A stretch of 64,000 nucleotides of DNA, taken from Synechococcus sp. SynAce01. GTDB taxonomy: Bacteria > Cyanobacteriota > Cyanobacteriia > PCC-6307 > Cyanobiaceae. This document shows positions 54,556 through 64,000 of the stretch, one piece after another (position 1 is the stretch's first letter; every line of letters begins with the position of its first letter). The position numbers and the translations under genes were made by a program. The notes under the pieces are model-generated. The model searched no databases, was not told the origin of the DNA, and worked only from the letters and a program-made list of their open reading frames with translations. The stretch is from NCBI RefSeq assembly GCF_001885215.1, contig NZ_CP018091.1, positions 310,001 through 374,000 on the forward strand, written 5' to 3'.

Positions 54556-55655
54556 CTACAACTGCGTCGCCGCTCAAGGTCGCGGTGGCCGGCCTGGGTT
54601 TTGGCGAAAAGGTTCACCTGCCTGCCCTGCGGGCCTGCCCGGGCACCGAACCGGTGGCCCTCTGGCATCCGCGCACCGCTCGCCTTGAAGCCGCCTGCCG
54701 CAGCGCCGAGTTACCCGGATTCAGTGATTTCGAAGCCCTGCTCGCCGATCCCGGCATCGAGGCTGTGGTGATCGCGACCCCACCGGCGCCGCGCTTTGAG
54801 CTGGCCTGCGCCGCCTTGAAGGCGGGCAAGCACCTGCTGCTGGAAAAACCGGTCTGCCTGGAGGCCGAGCAGGTGCTTGAACTGCAACGGCTGGCCATCA
54901 GCGCCGGACTGAGCGTGGCGGTCGACTTCGAATATCGGGCCGTACCGCTGTTCCAGCAGCTCGAAGCCCTGCTCAGAGCCGGGGCCATCGGCGATCCCTG
55001 GCTGGTGACCATGGACTGGCTGATGGGCAGCCGCGCCGATGCCTCCAGACCCTGGAGCTGGTATTCACAGCGCAGCGAAGGTGGCGGCGTGCTGGGGGCC
55101 CTCGGCACCCACGCCTTCGACATCCTGCAGTGGTTGGTGGGTCCGTGCACCGCCCTGAGCGCTTCGCTCGCCACGGCGATTCCCGAGCGCCCCCTGCCCG
55201 ATGGCAGCGGCCGGCAAGGCCGGGTGGATGCCGACGACAGCGCCCTGCTCGGCCTGGAGCTGGAAGGGGAGCGCGGCCAACGGATCCCCGCCCAGCTCGC
55301 CCTTTCCTCGGTGACGCGCCAGGGCCGGGGCTGCTGGCTGGAGCTGCATGGCAGCGAGGGGGCCCTGGTGCTGGGCAGCGACAACCGTTCGGATTACGTC
55401 CACGGTTTCCAGTTGTGGCAGGCCAGTGGCAGCGGCCCGTTGCAGCTGCTGGCTCCGGATCCAAACCTCGCCTTCGCCCAAACCTGGGTGGATGGCCGGA
55501 TTGCGCCGGTGGCTCGCCTCCACCAGGCCTGGAGCGACAGTGTGCGGGAGGGACGGCCGATGCTGCCGGGCCTGGCCGAGGGCTACCGCAGCCAACGCTG
55601 TTGTGATCGCGCCCTGCTGGCTGCTGAAACAGGAGAACGACAGAACATCACCTAA
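54552..55655 (+). CDS. Gfo/Idh/MocA-family oxidoreductase
   Basis: A 367-residue NAD(P)-dependent sugar or cyclitol dehydrogenase-like protein. The nucleotide-binding VAVAGLGFGEKVHLPAL, EAVVIATPPAPRF, and GKHLLLEKPVCLE with the catalytic Lys are present, and GALGTHAFDILQWLVG is in the substrate domain. The substrate is not deducible. ATG 54552 is in a 4-bp overlap with the previous gene. Confidence 0.88.
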   Translation: MTTTASPLKVAVAGLGFGEKVHLPALRACPGTEPVALWHPRTARLEAACRSAELPGFSDFEALLADPGIEAVVIATPPAPRFELACAALKAGKHLLLEKPVCLEAEQVLELQRLAISAGLSVAVDFEYRAVPLFQQLEALLRAGAIGDPWLVTMDWLMGSRADASRPWSWYSQRSEGGGVLGALGTHAFDILQWLVGPCTALSASLATAIPERPLPDGSGRQGRVDADDSALLGLELEGERGQRIPAQLALSSVTRQGRGCWLELHGSEGALVLGSDNRSDYVHGFQLWQASGSGPLQLLAPDPNLAFAQTWVDGRIAPVARLHQAWSDSVREGRPMLPGLAEGYRSQRCCDRALLAAETGERQNIT

Positions 55656-55737
55656 GGTGAGCCTAATTCCGTCTTGGCCTTTGATCACCGGCGTTCCGGT
55701 TTCCAGGCCCCAATACGGTTCCTTCACCACTTCCATC

Positions 55738-55742
55738 AGAGG
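55738..55742 (+). promoter_or_regulatory. Ribosome binding site of class II aldolase
   Basis: AGAGG 8 nt before ATG 55751, a better site than most in this window, as expected for an abundant Calvin-cycle enzyme. Confidence 0.55.
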
Positions 55743-55750
55743 TTTTCACC

Positions 55751-56824
55751 ATGGCCCTCGTTCCGCTTCGGCTGCTGCTCGACCACGCTGCTGAGAACGG
55801 CTATGGCATTCCGGCCTTCAACGTCAACAATCTGGAACAGGTGCAGTCGATCATGGAGGCGGCCTACGAAACCGACAGCCCCGTCATCCTGCAGGCCTCC
55901 CGCGGCGCCCGTCAGTACGCCGGCGAGAACTTTCTTCGCCACCTGATTCTGGCAGCCGTGGAAACCTATCCCGGCATCCCGGTGGTGATGCACCAGGACC
56001 ACGGCAACAGCCCCGCCACCTGCTTCGGTGCTGCCGCCAACGGCTTCACCTCGGTGATGATGGACGGCTCGCTGGAAGCCGACGCCAAAACTCCGGCCAG
56101 CTACGACTACAACGTGGCCGTCACCAAGGAAGTGGTGGATGTGGCCCATGCCATCGGCGTGAGCGTGGAAGGCGAACTGGGTTGCCTTGGCTCTCTTGAA
56201 ACCGGCAAGGGCGAGGCTGAAGACGGCCACGGCTTTGATGGCGCCCTCTCCCGCGACCAGCTGCTCACCGATCCCGCCGAAGCCGCCGATTTCGTTGCCA
56301 AAACCAAGGTCGACGCCCTGGCGATCGCGATCGGCACCAGCCACGGCGCCTACAAATTCACCCGCAAGCCCACCGGCGAAGTGCTGGCCATCTCCCGGAT
56401 CGCCGAGATTCACAAGGCCATCCCCAACACCCACCTGGTGATGCACGGCTCCAGCTCGGTTCCCAAGGAATGGCTGGACATGATCAACCAGTTCGGTGGC
56501 GCCATCCCCGAAACCTATGGCGTGCCCGTGGAGGAAATCCAGAACGGCATCCGCAACGGTGTGCGCAAGATCAACATCGACACCGACAACCGCCTGGCCT
56601 TCACCGCCGCCGTCCGTGAGGCTGCCGCCAAGGATCCGGCCAACTTCGACCCCCGCCACTTCAACAAGCCGGCCCGGGCCTACATGAAGAAGGTCTGCCT
56701 TGATCGTTACCAGCAGTTCTGGTGCGCCGGCCAAGCCAGCAAGATCAAGCAGCAGAACATCAACTACTACGCCGAGCTCTACGCCAAGGGCGTGCTTGAA
56801 CCCAAGACCGCCGTTGCGGTCTGA
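55751..56824 (+). CDS. fba: Fructose-bisphosphate aldolase class II, Calvin-cycle type
   Basis: A 357-residue zinc aldolase used in the Calvin cycle and gluconeogenesis. The zinc ligands sit in MHQDHGNS and in MHGSSSVP, with catalytic Asp in HQDHG. The long form with [16 protein letters not shown] is typical of photosynthetic bacteria. A class I enzyme is also encoded (13234-14319). A strong intrinsic terminator follows. Confidence 0.97.
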   Translation: MALVPLRLLLDHAAENGYGIPAFNVNNLEQVQSIMEAAYETDSPVILQASRGARQYAGENFLRHLILAAVETYPGIPVVMHQDHGNSPATCFGAAANGFTSVMMDGSLEADAKTPASYDYNVAVTKEVVDVAHAIGVSVEGELGCLGSLETGKGEAEDGHGFDGALSRDQLLTDPAEAADFVAKTKVDALAIAIGTSHGAYKFTRKPTGEVLAISRIAEIHKAIPNTHLVMHGSSSVPKEWLDMINQFGGAIPETYGVPVEEIQNGIRNGVRKINIDTDNRLAFTAAVREAAAKDPANFDPRHFNKPARAYMKKVCLDRYQQFWCAGQASKIKQQNINYYAELYAKGVLEPKTAVAV

Positions 56825-56937
56825 GTGAAACAGGTCTGAGTTAGCCGGCTTTTGGTAAAACGGCGTGAGCTCAACGGCTTACGACTCCAGCCCCCGACTC
56901 AACCTTCCGCTTCCAGACCAAGACCACCATTCCATCA

Positions 56938-56959
56938 GGGAGCTTCGGCTCCCTTTTTT
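56938..56959 (+). terminator. Intrinsic terminator of class II aldolase gene
   Basis: GGGAGC-TTCG-GCTCCC followed by six T: a 6-bp GC-rich stem with a stable tetraloop, 113 nt after the stop. Confidence 0.9.
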
Positions 56960-57039
56960 GTCGGCCAGGTACGGCCTGAATGAACACGCTCAAGTGCAGA
57001 TGCCTGGGTAGGCCTCTCTGACTGGAGACAGGGACCGGG

Positions 57040-59964
57040 TCAGGGGGTGGGCAGCAGGTTGGGGGTCAAGTTGGGGGCTGGTGGTTCAGCCGGGGATGCC
57101 GGATCGAGAATCTGCGGGAGGAACCCGTTGGGGTTCGTCGGGGAAACGGAGGCAGGGGCCGTCCCGGAAACCAGCTTCGCGAGGGCCGTGTCGAGATCGC
57201 GCTCCATCACGAACCTGGTGCCATCGGTGACCACGACCCGCACCAGGGTGGGCAAGGCATTGTTCTTCGACTGCAGATAGATCGGCTCGACGTAGAGCAA
57301 GCCATTCCCCACCGGCAGCACCAACAGGTTGCCGCGCAACAGCTGGGAGCCCGTGCGGTTCCAGAGTCCGAACTGGAAACTGATCTGAGGGTCCTGCTCG
57401 ATCAGGGCCGTGATCTGCTGGGGGCCCAGCAGCAAGCGCTGCTGCGGAAAGCGCACCAGCTGAAGTTCGCCGTAATTGGGAACGTCGTTGCGGGCTGCCA
57501 GCCAACCCACCATGTTGGAGCGCCGTACCGGCGAGAACGGCAGCAGCAAAACGAATTCGGGCCTGTCAGTGTCTTTTCCGGGGAGCTGCACATTGGCGTA
57601 ATACGGCTCGACAGGAGAGATGCGCGAGCCGTAGATCTCCAGTGGCACCGACCATTCATCCTCCCCGTTGTAAAACGTGCGCACGTCGGTGACGTGGTAC
57701 TTCAGCAATCGCTCCGATTGGATCTTGAACTGACTGATCGGTACCCGGATGTGCTCAAGCAGGGGCTTCGGCATCGCCGCCAGCGGTTGGAACAACTCAG
57801 GAAAAGCCCGTTGCCATGTGCGCAGGATTGGGTCGCTCGGATCACTCACATAGAGCCAGAGCCGGCCGTCGTGGGCATCGACCACGGCCTTGACGGGGTT
57901 GCGGAAATAGCGGATGCCATTGGCATTGGCTTCGCTGTAGGGATAGCTGCGGCTCGTTGTGAACCCATCCAACATCCAGTATTGATGTTGCTCGGAGCGA
58001 AAGCCTGGACTGTCCCCCACCGCAACGGTGACTAGGTAGGGCTCACTCTCAAAACCCAGGAAAGGAGCGAGCGCCTCAAGCCGGTCCTTCACCGGGCGAC
58101 GCAGCAGCAACAGCGAGCGGGGGGTGAAGGAGCCGCTGAACAACACCCGCGGCTCCTTCAGGTACACCGCCGCCTTGAACCGTTGCCAGCCATTGCCGAG
58201 CGAGATGCCCAGTTGGCCATCGAAGTGGGTCCAGAAATTCAGCTCCCCGTCGGGGAAGTCGAACTCCTCCACAGTGGTTGGAGCGATCACGTAGGGAGCA
58301 GACTCGGAGCCGTAATAGAGGCGGGGCCGGCCCACAGGGAAAGCTCCGAGGGCGCTGGCATCACTGATTCCAAGGGCCTCATTTCCCTGCACACGCCCGC
58401 TGCGGCCCAGATCCTTGACAAAAAACGACGGCAAGCCGTCGGGGCCGAACGTGTTGACCGGCGAGACGGTGAAGCCATAGCCATGGGTGAAGACCAGATG
58501 GCGGTTCAACCAGGTGCGTGAGCCCTCCGGCAGGGCGCCGCTATCGATTTCCCGGGCCGCGATCAGCACCTGCTGGGATCCCCCCGTGCGCGATTCATCG
58601 CCGAGCGCGTAGCGATCGACCGCCACCGACGGGAAGGTGTAATACAGCCGCAGCTGCTGCAGCTGGCGGTTGGCGGCCAGCAGCGGTTTGCTGTCCCAGA
58701 GACGGATGTTGGCCAGGGTGCCCGGTGCCGCCTTGATGTCGGCGGGGGTCAGGAGCTGGCGGGGCTCGAGGACGAGATCCTGGACACTCTCAAGGCCGAA
58801 GGCATTGCGGGTGGCGCGAATGCTGCGCTCCAGATAGGGGGTTTCAACCACCAGCTCCCGCGGTTCCACCCAGAGGTTCTGGACCTGCGGTGCCACCAGG
58901 AACTCGGCGATCGGCAGCACCAGCACGGTGGCCACCAAGGGCAACAGGGTGAAGCGCCGCAGCCAGTTGCGCCGGATCGGCAACACCAGCTGCAGAGCGG
59001 TGATCAGCAGCAGCGCGGAGAGCAACAGCCGAATCGGCAGGCGCACATGCAGGTCGACAAAGCCGGCGCCGGAGGCGACCCCGCTGCCGTCCACCATCAG
59101 AGCGAAGGGGGAGAGCGCCGCGCTGCAGGAGGCCACCACCGCCAGCACAGCGATCTGAGGCTTGAGCACCCGCTTCTGAGCCTGGCTGAGGCCGGCGAAG
59201 CGCAGATCACTCAGGGCGCTGCCTTCGCTGAAGGTGAGCCAAAGGCAGCCTGCCAGACCGACCGTCACCTGGGCGAAGAGCACACTGAGCAACAGCCTCA
59301 GGGCCGGCAGCTGCAAGACCGTGAAGCGGAGATCAAAGCCGGTCAGCGGGTCCCCCTCCCCGAACGGCACCGCCAGCAGGGCCGGCAGCCACAGGCTCCA
59401 GCCCCGGGCCAGGGCGGTGGCCGATCCCGCCAGGGCCGCCGTCATCACCACCCGCAAGGTGGTCAGGGGCCAGAGCAGTAAGGGGCAGAGCAGGCCAAGA
59501 CCCAGGCCGATGAACAGCAACGGGGGCAGATCGGCGAACACGGGAAAACCGCTGATCACCTCACCGCTGAATGGCGAAGCAATCAGCCCCCGGGCCTGAA
59601 CGGCCAGGTAGGTGAGTCCGCCGGCCAGCAGCAGCAGCAGAGCAGCCAAAACGGCAACCAGAGAGGCTGGCCCCAGTTGAAGCTGATAAGAACGCGACAG
59701 GGATTTGACCCCACCTTGATGACGGAGGCTCCAACAACGCTGGAGCTGCTTGAGCTGGAGGGCGATCCCCAGACCCATCACCACCGCAAAGGTCGTCAGC
59801 TGCAACAGCCAGCGGCGCAGCAGCACGGACTGGAAGCCAAATTGCGCGAACCACTCCCACTCGATCCCCAGACGGGACACCGTGACCACCAGCACCATGG
59901 CCGCGAACGCAGCCAGAAGCGCTCTTGCGGCCAGCGACAGCAGCCGGTGGGAGGGGGTAGGCAC
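57040..59964 (-). CDS. UPF0182 family membrane protein
   Basis: A 974-residue protein with seven or so membrane segments in the first 330 residues, then a large soluble region. RLGIEWEWFAQFGFQSVLLRRW near the N-terminus and the HLVFTHGYGFTVSPVN block are typical of UPF0182. Function unknown. It ends in a Pro-rich tail. It is divergent from thrC; a perfect hairpin lies between them. Confidence 0.92.
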   Translation of the reverse strand: MPTPSHRLLSLAARALLAAFAAMVLVVTVSRLGIEWEWFAQFGFQSVLLRRWLLQLTTFAVVMGLGIALQLKQLQRCWSLRHQGGVKSLSRSYQLQLGPASLVAVLAALLLLLAGGLTYLAVQARGLIASPFSGEVISGFPVFADLPPLLFIGLGLGLLCPLLLWPLTTLRVVMTAALAGSATALARGWSLWLPALLAVPFGEGDPLTGFDLRFTVLQLPALRLLLSVLFAQVTVGLAGCLWLTFSEGSALSDLRFAGLSQAQKRVLKPQIAVLAVVASCSAALSPFALMVDGSGVASGAGFVDLHVRLPIRLLLSALLLITALQLVLPIRRNWLRRFTLLPLVATVLVLPIAEFLVAPQVQNLWVEPRELVVETPYLERSIRATRNAFGLESVQDLVLEPRQLLTPADIKAAPGTLANIRLWDSKPLLAANRQLQQLRLYYTFPSVAVDRYALGDESRTGGSQQVLIAAREIDSGALPEGSRTWLNRHLVFTHGYGFTVSPVNTFGPDGLPSFFVKDLGRSGRVQGNEALGISDASALGAFPVGRPRLYYGSESAPYVIAPTTVEEFDFPDGELNFWTHFDGQLGISLGNGWQRFKAAVYLKEPRVLFSGSFTPRSLLLLRRPVKDRLEALAPFLGFESEPYLVTVAVGDSPGFRSEQHQYWMLDGFTTSRSYPYSEANANGIRYFRNPVKAVVDAHDGRLWLYVSDPSDPILRTWQRAFPELFQPLAAMPKPLLEHIRVPISQFKIQSERLLKYHVTDVRTFYNGEDEWSVPLEIYGSRISPVEPYYANVQLPGKDTDRPEFVLLLPFSPVRRSNMVGWLAARNDVPNYGELQLVRFPQQRLLLGPQQITALIEQDPQISFQFGLWNRTGSQLLRGNLLVLPVGNGLLYVEPIYLQSKNNALPTLVRVVVTDGTRFVMERDLDTALAKLVSGTAPASVSPTNPNGFLPQILDPASPAEPPAPNLTPNLLPTP

Positions 59965-60030
59965 AGCTTGAGGTTAGAGAGAGGTGCGGAAAAGAGAATC
60001 ATGATCCGCCGCTTCCCGACCACCAACAGC

Positions 60031-60073
60031 CTCCCGCTGAATCCCGACCTCGAGTGTCGGGATTCAGCGGGAG
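60031..60073. repeat. Perfect 18-bp inverted repeat
   Basis: Left arm 60031-60048, right arm 60056-60073, exactly complementary over 18 bp, with a 7-nt loop that begins with the palindrome CTCGAG. No T run follows on either strand. It sits 45 nt before thrC GTG 60118 and 67 nt before the UPF0182 ATG, so in either transcript it would lie in the promoter or leader. Confidence 0.85.
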
Positions 60074-60117
60074 ACTAGAAGCGCGCTGCTAGTTTTCTTA
60101 GTTGTTGCTGCAAGGCC

Positions 60118-61404
60118 GTGACAGCCACCCTTTCCCGCGCCACGTTCACGGGCCTGCGCTGCAAGGAATGCGGACACCCCTACGAGGCCACGGCCCGCCA
60201 CGTCTGTGAAGACGTCTGCTTTGGCCCCCTTGAGGTCGTCTACGACTACGACGCCATTCGCGCCCGGGTGAGTCGGGCTTCGATCGAGGCCGGTCCGGCG
60301 TCGATCTGGCGCTATCGCGAGTTCCTGCCGATCGCCGGCGACCCGATCGATGTGGGCACCGGCTTCACGCCGCTGGTGAAAGCCAACCGCCTGGCCCGGC
60401 GTCTGGGCCTGAAAAATCTTTACATCAAGAACGATGGGGTGAACATGCCCACCCTTTCCTTCAAGGATCGGGTGGTGTCAGTCGCCCTCACCCGCGCCCG
60501 CGAGCTGGGGTTCACCACGGTGAGCTGCGCGTCCACCGGCAACCTGGCCAACTCCACCGCCGCCATCGCCGCCCACGCCGGCCTGGAATGCTGCGTGTTC
60601 ATTCCCAGCGATCTGGAGCTGGGCAAGGTGCTCGGCACCTTGATCTACAACCCCACCTTGATGGCGGTGAAGGGCAACTATGACCAGGTCAACCGGCTCT
60701 GCTCGGAGGTGGCGAACACCTACGGCTGGGGCTTCGTGAACATCAACCTGCGCCCCTACTACTCCGAAGGCTCGAAAACTCTCGGCTACGAAGTGATCGA
60801 GCAACTCGGCTGGCAACTGCCCGATCACATCGTGGCTCCCCTGGCCTCCGGTTCCCTGTTCGGCAAGATCCGCAAGGGATTCGATGAATTCATCAAAGTG
60901 GGGCTGGTCGACGAAAAGCCGGTGCGCTTCAGCGGTGCCCAGGCTGAAGGCTGCTCACCGATCGCCCAGGCGTTTGCCGAGGGCCGTGACTACATCACTC
61001 CTGTGAAACCGAACACGATCGCCAAGTCGATTGCGATCGGCAATCCCGCCGATGGCCCCTATGCCCTTGATATCGCCCGCCGCAGCAACGGCTCGATCGC
61101 CGCGGTCAGCGATGACGAGATCGTGGCCGGCATCCAGCTGCTGGCTGAAACCGAAGGGGTGTTCACCGAAACCGCCGGCGGCACCACAATCGCGGTGCTC
61201 AAGAAGCTGGTGGAGCAGGGCAAGATCGATCCCAGCGAAACCACCGTCGCCTACATCACCGGCAACGGCCTCAAGACCCTCGAAGCGATCAGCCCGGTGG
61301 TGGGAGAGCCGTACACCATCGAGCCCCAGCTGGCCAGCTTCAACGCGGCCTGGGAGCGGGCCCAGTCGTTGCAGCGAGCCAGCTGGGAGCCCATGGGCGT
61401 CTGA
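60118..61404 (+). CDS. thrC: Threonine synthase
   Basis: A 428-residue PLP enzyme converting O-phosphohomoserine to threonine. The PLP lysine is K116 in TLSFKDR. An N-terminal four-Cys group (CKECG at 15-19, C30, C34) looks like a zinc ribbon. The PLP phosphate loop and GNLANSTAA are clear. GTG 60118 starts right at the conserved N-terminus. The MoaD-like gene follows by 108 bp. Confidence 0.93.
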   Translation: MTATLSRATFTGLRCKECGHPYEATARHVCEDVCFGPLEVVYDYDAIRARVSRASIEAGPASIWRYREFLPIAGDPIDVGTGFTPLVKANRLARRLGLKNLYIKNDGVNMPTLSFKDRVVSVALTRARELGFTTVSCASTGNLANSTAAIAAHAGLECCVFIPSDLELGKVLGTLIYNPTLMAVKGNYDQVNRLCSEVANTYGWGFVNINLRPYYSEGSKTLGYEVIEQLGWQLPDHIVAPLASGSLFGKIRKGFDEFIKVGLVDEKPVRFSGAQAEGCSPIAQAFAEGRDYITPVKPNTIAKSIAIGNPADGPYALDIARRSNGSIAAVSDDEIVAGIQLLAETEGVFTETAGGTTIAVLKKLVEQGKIDPSETTVAYITGNGLKTLEAISPVVGEPYTIEPQLASFNAAWERAQSLQRASWEPMGV

Positions 61405-61512
61405 GCCAAAGCCGAAAGGGCGTTTCAGCCGGCACCAACCCAGCCCTTTTCAAGCCATGTCCCAACCCCCCAGCGCCCCTCCATTGGGCCGTTGTTCCTC
61501 CCCCCACCTCCC

Positions 61513-61788
61513 ATGACCATCCAGGTTCTGATCCCCACCCCCCTGCAGAAATTCACCGCCGATCAAGCCAGTGTCGACGTGGACGCCAGCACGGTGGATG
61601 AGCTGCTCACCGCCCTCGAAAGCCACTTTCCCGGCATCCTGGCCCGCCTCACCGACGAGAACGGCAAGCTGCGCCGCTTCCTCAACGTCTATGTCAACAG
61701 CGAGGACATTCGCTTTCTCGATCACCAGGCCACGGCCCTGAGTGATGGTGATGAAGTGAGCATTGTGCCGGCGGTGGCCGGAGGCTGA
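61513..61788 (+). CDS. MoaD/ThiS-type ubiquitin-like sulfur carrier
   Basis: A 91-residue beta-grasp protein with the C-terminal VAGG tail that is adenylated and thiocarboxylated in sulfur carriers. [24 protein letters not shown] at the start and SIVPAVAGG at the end fit MoaD-like proteins that sit beside thrC in bacteria. ATG 61513 is preferred over 61492. No E1-like enzyme or JAMM protease is in the window, so the sulfur pathway served (molybdopterin, cysteine or other) is open. Confidence 0.85.
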   Translation: MTIQVLIPTPLQKFTADQASVDVDASTVDELLTALESHFPGILARLTDENGKLRRFLNVYVNSEDIRFLDHQATALSDGDEVSIVPAVAGG

Positions 61789-61898
61789 ATCCTGCAGGTT
61801 CAGTGGCGAATCGAATCTCCCAGGGTCAGTGGACCTGAACTGGTAACGCCAACGGTGCCCTTCCGTCCATAGGCTTGATTGCCATTGTGGCCGGACGC

Positions 61899-62891
61899 AT
61901 GACCCAGACAGCCAGCCCCCCTACCAATACAGCCACTCCAGGCTTCACGGATGTGGAGCCAGGGGCCAAAGCCGTTCTGTTCGATTACCGCCAGGCCGCC
62001 AATCCGGTTCGCCACGGGCTGACCGAGCCGATCCCTGAAGGGCGCTGGGGCCCTGAACTGCATGCCACAGGGCCCTCAGCCATCCTGCCGCTCGACCTCA
62101 GCGACAAACTGGGCTGCCAGGGCCCTGCCACCAGCCCGGCCCTGTCGGCCAACTTCGTGCGCATCCTGGCTGGGGACACCATTGAGGTGGCCGCCAAGGC
62201 CACCAGTGCACTGTTTTATGTGTTCAGGGGTCAGGGGCATTGCCGGCGCGAGGCCAGCCGCCACGGCGCCGCCCATGACCAGGCCTGGAGCACAGGAGAC
62301 CTGTTCGTGCTGCCCAGCGGTCCGGCTCCCCAGCTCGAAGCGGAGCAGGAAAGCGTTCTCTACTGGGTGCATGACGCCCCCTTGCTCTCCTTCCTTGGCG
62401 TCAGCCCCGAGGAGCCCCGCTTCGAGGCCACCCACTACCCGGGCCCCTGGATGCGCCAGGAACTGGCAGCCTTGGCCGCCGATCCCAGCAGTGCCCGCAG
62501 CAACAGGCTCAGCCTGCTGATGGCCAACGCGGATCTGCCCCGCAGTCGCACGGTGACCCACACGCTCTGGGCCATGCTCGGCCTGGTGCCGGCCGGCGCG
62601 ATCCAGCCGCCCCATCGCCACCAATCGGTGGCCCTCGATCTGGTGATCGACTGCCAGCCCGGCTGCGTCACGATCTCCGGCCCTGAGCTCAATGCCGATG
62701 GCACGATCCGTGATCCGCTGAGCATGGCCTGGGAGCCCGGTGCGGCGTTTGTGACCCCACCGGGACACTGGCATTCCCACGTGAACCAGAGCGGCCACCC
62801 GGCCATGCTGCTACCGATTCAAGATGCCGGGCTGCACACCTATCTGCGCAGCCTGGATATCCGCTTCAGCAGCGGCATGCCTCAGGAGTGA
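61899..62891 (+). CDS. Bicupin protein
   Basis: A 330-residue protein with two cupin domains: LSANFVRILAGDTIEVAAKATSALFYVFRGQG in the N-terminal half and GAIQPPHRHQSVALDLVIDC with PPGHWHSHVN in the C-terminal half, where a HRH triad would bind metal. The second cupin looks catalytically competent; the first has lost the His pair. Similar to gentisate-dioxygenase-like bicupins, but the substrate is unknown. ATG 61899 is preferred over ATT 61875. The 3' end overlaps ftsH by 10 bp. Confidence 0.75.
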   Translation: MTQTASPPTNTATPGFTDVEPGAKAVLFDYRQAANPVRHGLTEPIPEGRWGPELHATGPSAILPLDLSDKLGCQGPATSPALSANFVRILAGDTIEVAAKATSALFYVFRGQGHCRREASRHGAAHDQAWSTGDLFVLPSGPAPQLEAEQESVLYWVHDAPLLSFLGVSPEEPRFEATHYPGPWMRQELAALAADPSSARSNRLSLLMANADLPRSRTVTHTLWAMLGLVPAGAIQPPHRHQSVALDLVIDCQPGCVTISGPELNADGTIRDPLSMAWEPGAAFVTPPGHWHSHVNQSGHPAMLLPIQDAGLHTYLRSLDIRFSSGMPQE

Positions 62892-64000
62892 GCCAGAACC
62901 CCGCCGGCGGCCTCGGACCGCCGATTCGCTGCCGCCGGCTGGGAGGCTTCAAAGCGCTCCACCAAGTGGCGGAAGGTCTCGCCATCGAGGGTTTCCTGTT
63001 CGATCAACTCCTCCACCAACTGGTCGAGCAGGTCACGGCGGGGACGCAGCAGGTTCACCGCCTGATCCAGGGCTTGCTGGGCCAACTGACGCACCTGCGA
63101 ATCAATCTGCCGGCCGGTTGACTCGGCATAGCTGGGCCGGGTGTGGATCAGGTCGCGGCCGAGGAACACCTCGGAGGCATCGCCCTCCAGGGCCACTGGC
63201 CCAAGGCTGGAGAAGCCATAGCGGGTGACCATCTCCCTGCAGATCCGGGTGGCCATCTGGAAATCGCCGGAAGCCCCCTGGGTGATCTCGCTGGGGCCGA
63301 ACACCACCAGTTCCGCCGCCCGTCCCCCCATCACCACCACCAGGCGGTCGCGCAGATAGGCGCGGCTGATCAGGCCGGAATCGAGGATGTCCTCGTCGGG
63401 AGTGGTGCGGGCAAAGCCGCCGACCCCTCCGGAACGGGGCAGCAGGGTCACCTTGTCCAGAGCGTCGGCCTTGGGCAGCAGGGTGGTGATCAGGGCGTGG
63501 CCCACTTCGTGGTAAGCGATCAGCCGCTTTTTGGCGCTGTCTTGAAGGGGGGCCACCGTCAGCCCCATCGTGATGCGCTCCAGAGCATCATTGAGGGCGA
63601 GATCATCGATGCTGGTTTCATGCCGGCGGGCCGTGAGGATTGCCGCTTCGTTGAGCAGGTTGGAGAGATCAGCTCCTGAAAAACCTGGCGTGCGGGCAGC
63701 CCAGGCCGCTAGCGACACGGCCTCAGACAGAGGCCGGCTGCGGGCATGGACGGCAAGGATCGCTTCGCGCCCGCGGCGATCGGGGAGATCAACGGTGATC
63801 TGGCGATCAAAACGGCCCGGCCGGGTCAGGGCGACATCGAGCACGTCTGGACGGTTGGTGGCCGCCAGCAGAATCACCCCGGAGTTCTCCTCAAAGCCAT
63901 CCATCTCCGTGAGCAGCTGGTTGAGGGTCTGCTCACGCTCATCGTTGCCGCCGCCGATCCCGGCGCCGCGCTGACGGCCAACCGCATCGACCTCATCAAT
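62882..64000 (-). CDS. ftsH: ATP-dependent zinc metalloprotease FtsH, 3' part
   Basis: The 372 C-terminal residues of FtsH; the gene continues beyond the right edge. The visible part begins in Walker B (IDEVDAVGR) and has the second region of homology ([23 protein letters not shown]), the zinc motif HEVGH, and the downstream Glu/Asp ligand region. FtsH is a membrane AAA+ protease for membrane-protein quality control such as D1 turnover. Which of the cyanobacterial FtsH paralogues this is cannot be decided without the N-terminal membrane part. Confidence 0.95.
   Translation of the reverse strand: MDEVDAVGRQRGAGIGGGNDEREQTLNQLLTEMDGFEENSGVILLAATNRPDVLDVALTRPGRFDRQITVDLPDRRGREAILAVHARSRPLSEAVSLAAWAARTPGFSGADLSNLLNEAAILTARRHETSIDDLALNDALERITMGLTVAPLQDSAKKRLIAYHEVGHALITTLLPKADALDKVTLLPRSGGVGGFARTTPDEDILDSGLISRAYLRDRLVVVMGGRAAELVVFGPSEITQGASGDFQMATRICREMVTRYGFSSLGPVALEGDASEVFLGRDLIHTRPSYAESTGRQIDSQVRQLAQQALDQAVNLLRPRRDLLDQLVEELIEQETLDGETFRHLVERFEASQPAAANRRSEAAGGVLAHS

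Overview
The window reads as the chromosome of a GC-rich unicellular picocyanobacterium, most likely of the Cyanobium / freshwater Synechococcus (alpha-cyanobacterial) type. Supporting signs are a full-length orange carotenoid protein gene, a thylakoid-type Psb32/TPM protein, a CSP41-like epimerase, cyanobacterial families such as DUF3685, DUF3727, UPF0182 and the F420-ligase-like protein, Calvin-cycle enzymes (phosphoribulokinase, class II aldolase), and HIP1 octamers (GCGATCGC). No rRNA, tRNA, CRISPR array or complete insertion sequence was found.

Layout. 1-4.1 kb is visibly AT-richer and accessory: a decayed patatin-like phospholipase and an intact plasma-membrane-type (P3A) H+-ATPase. 4.2-15.4 kb is GC-rich core: phosphoesterases, a type II NADH dehydrogenase, a MidA methyltransferase, a TPM protein, a secreted lambda-lysozyme-like (GH104) protein, a glycosyltransferase, nadA, class I aldolase and an MBL-fold DNA exonuclease. 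15.4-22.9 kb is an AT-rich island holding two broken genes (a DUF1254/DUF1214 protein with two in-frame stops and an integron-integrase-like recombinase with a one-base deletion), an intact orange carotenoid protein gene, an unknown protein, a DUF1350 hydrolase and a BASS-type transporter. 23-31.3 kb carries an ATP-dependent DNA ligase, its Lhr-type helicase partner and the PdeM nuclease, interleaved with an unusual AAA+/membrane iron-sulfur fusion protein. With the exonuclease at 14.4 kb these form the four-part ligase-associated DNA repair set, here spread over 17 kb and split by the island. 31.3-64 kb is mostly core, tightly packed and often translationally coupled: hisA, a Fur-like regulator, fumC, a proB cluster, lpxD, leuB, a proteobacterial-type prk, a prepilin peptidase, accD, class II aldolase with a clear terminator, UPF0182, thrC with a MoaD-like partner, and the 3' part of ftsH cut by the window edge. 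An AT-richer patch at 45.5-48.0 kb carries an MscS channel.

Points most worth checking: the split repair module; the AAA+/NapH-like fusion that has lost its Walker B acid residues and GAFTGA loop; the OCP island with its recombinase remnant; a phosphoesterase whose natural start codon reads ATA; a perfect 18-bp inverted repeat upstream of thrC; and a frameshifted Gly/Asn-rich secreted protein. Everything here is read by eye. Family names come from recognised motifs, and no database search was run.
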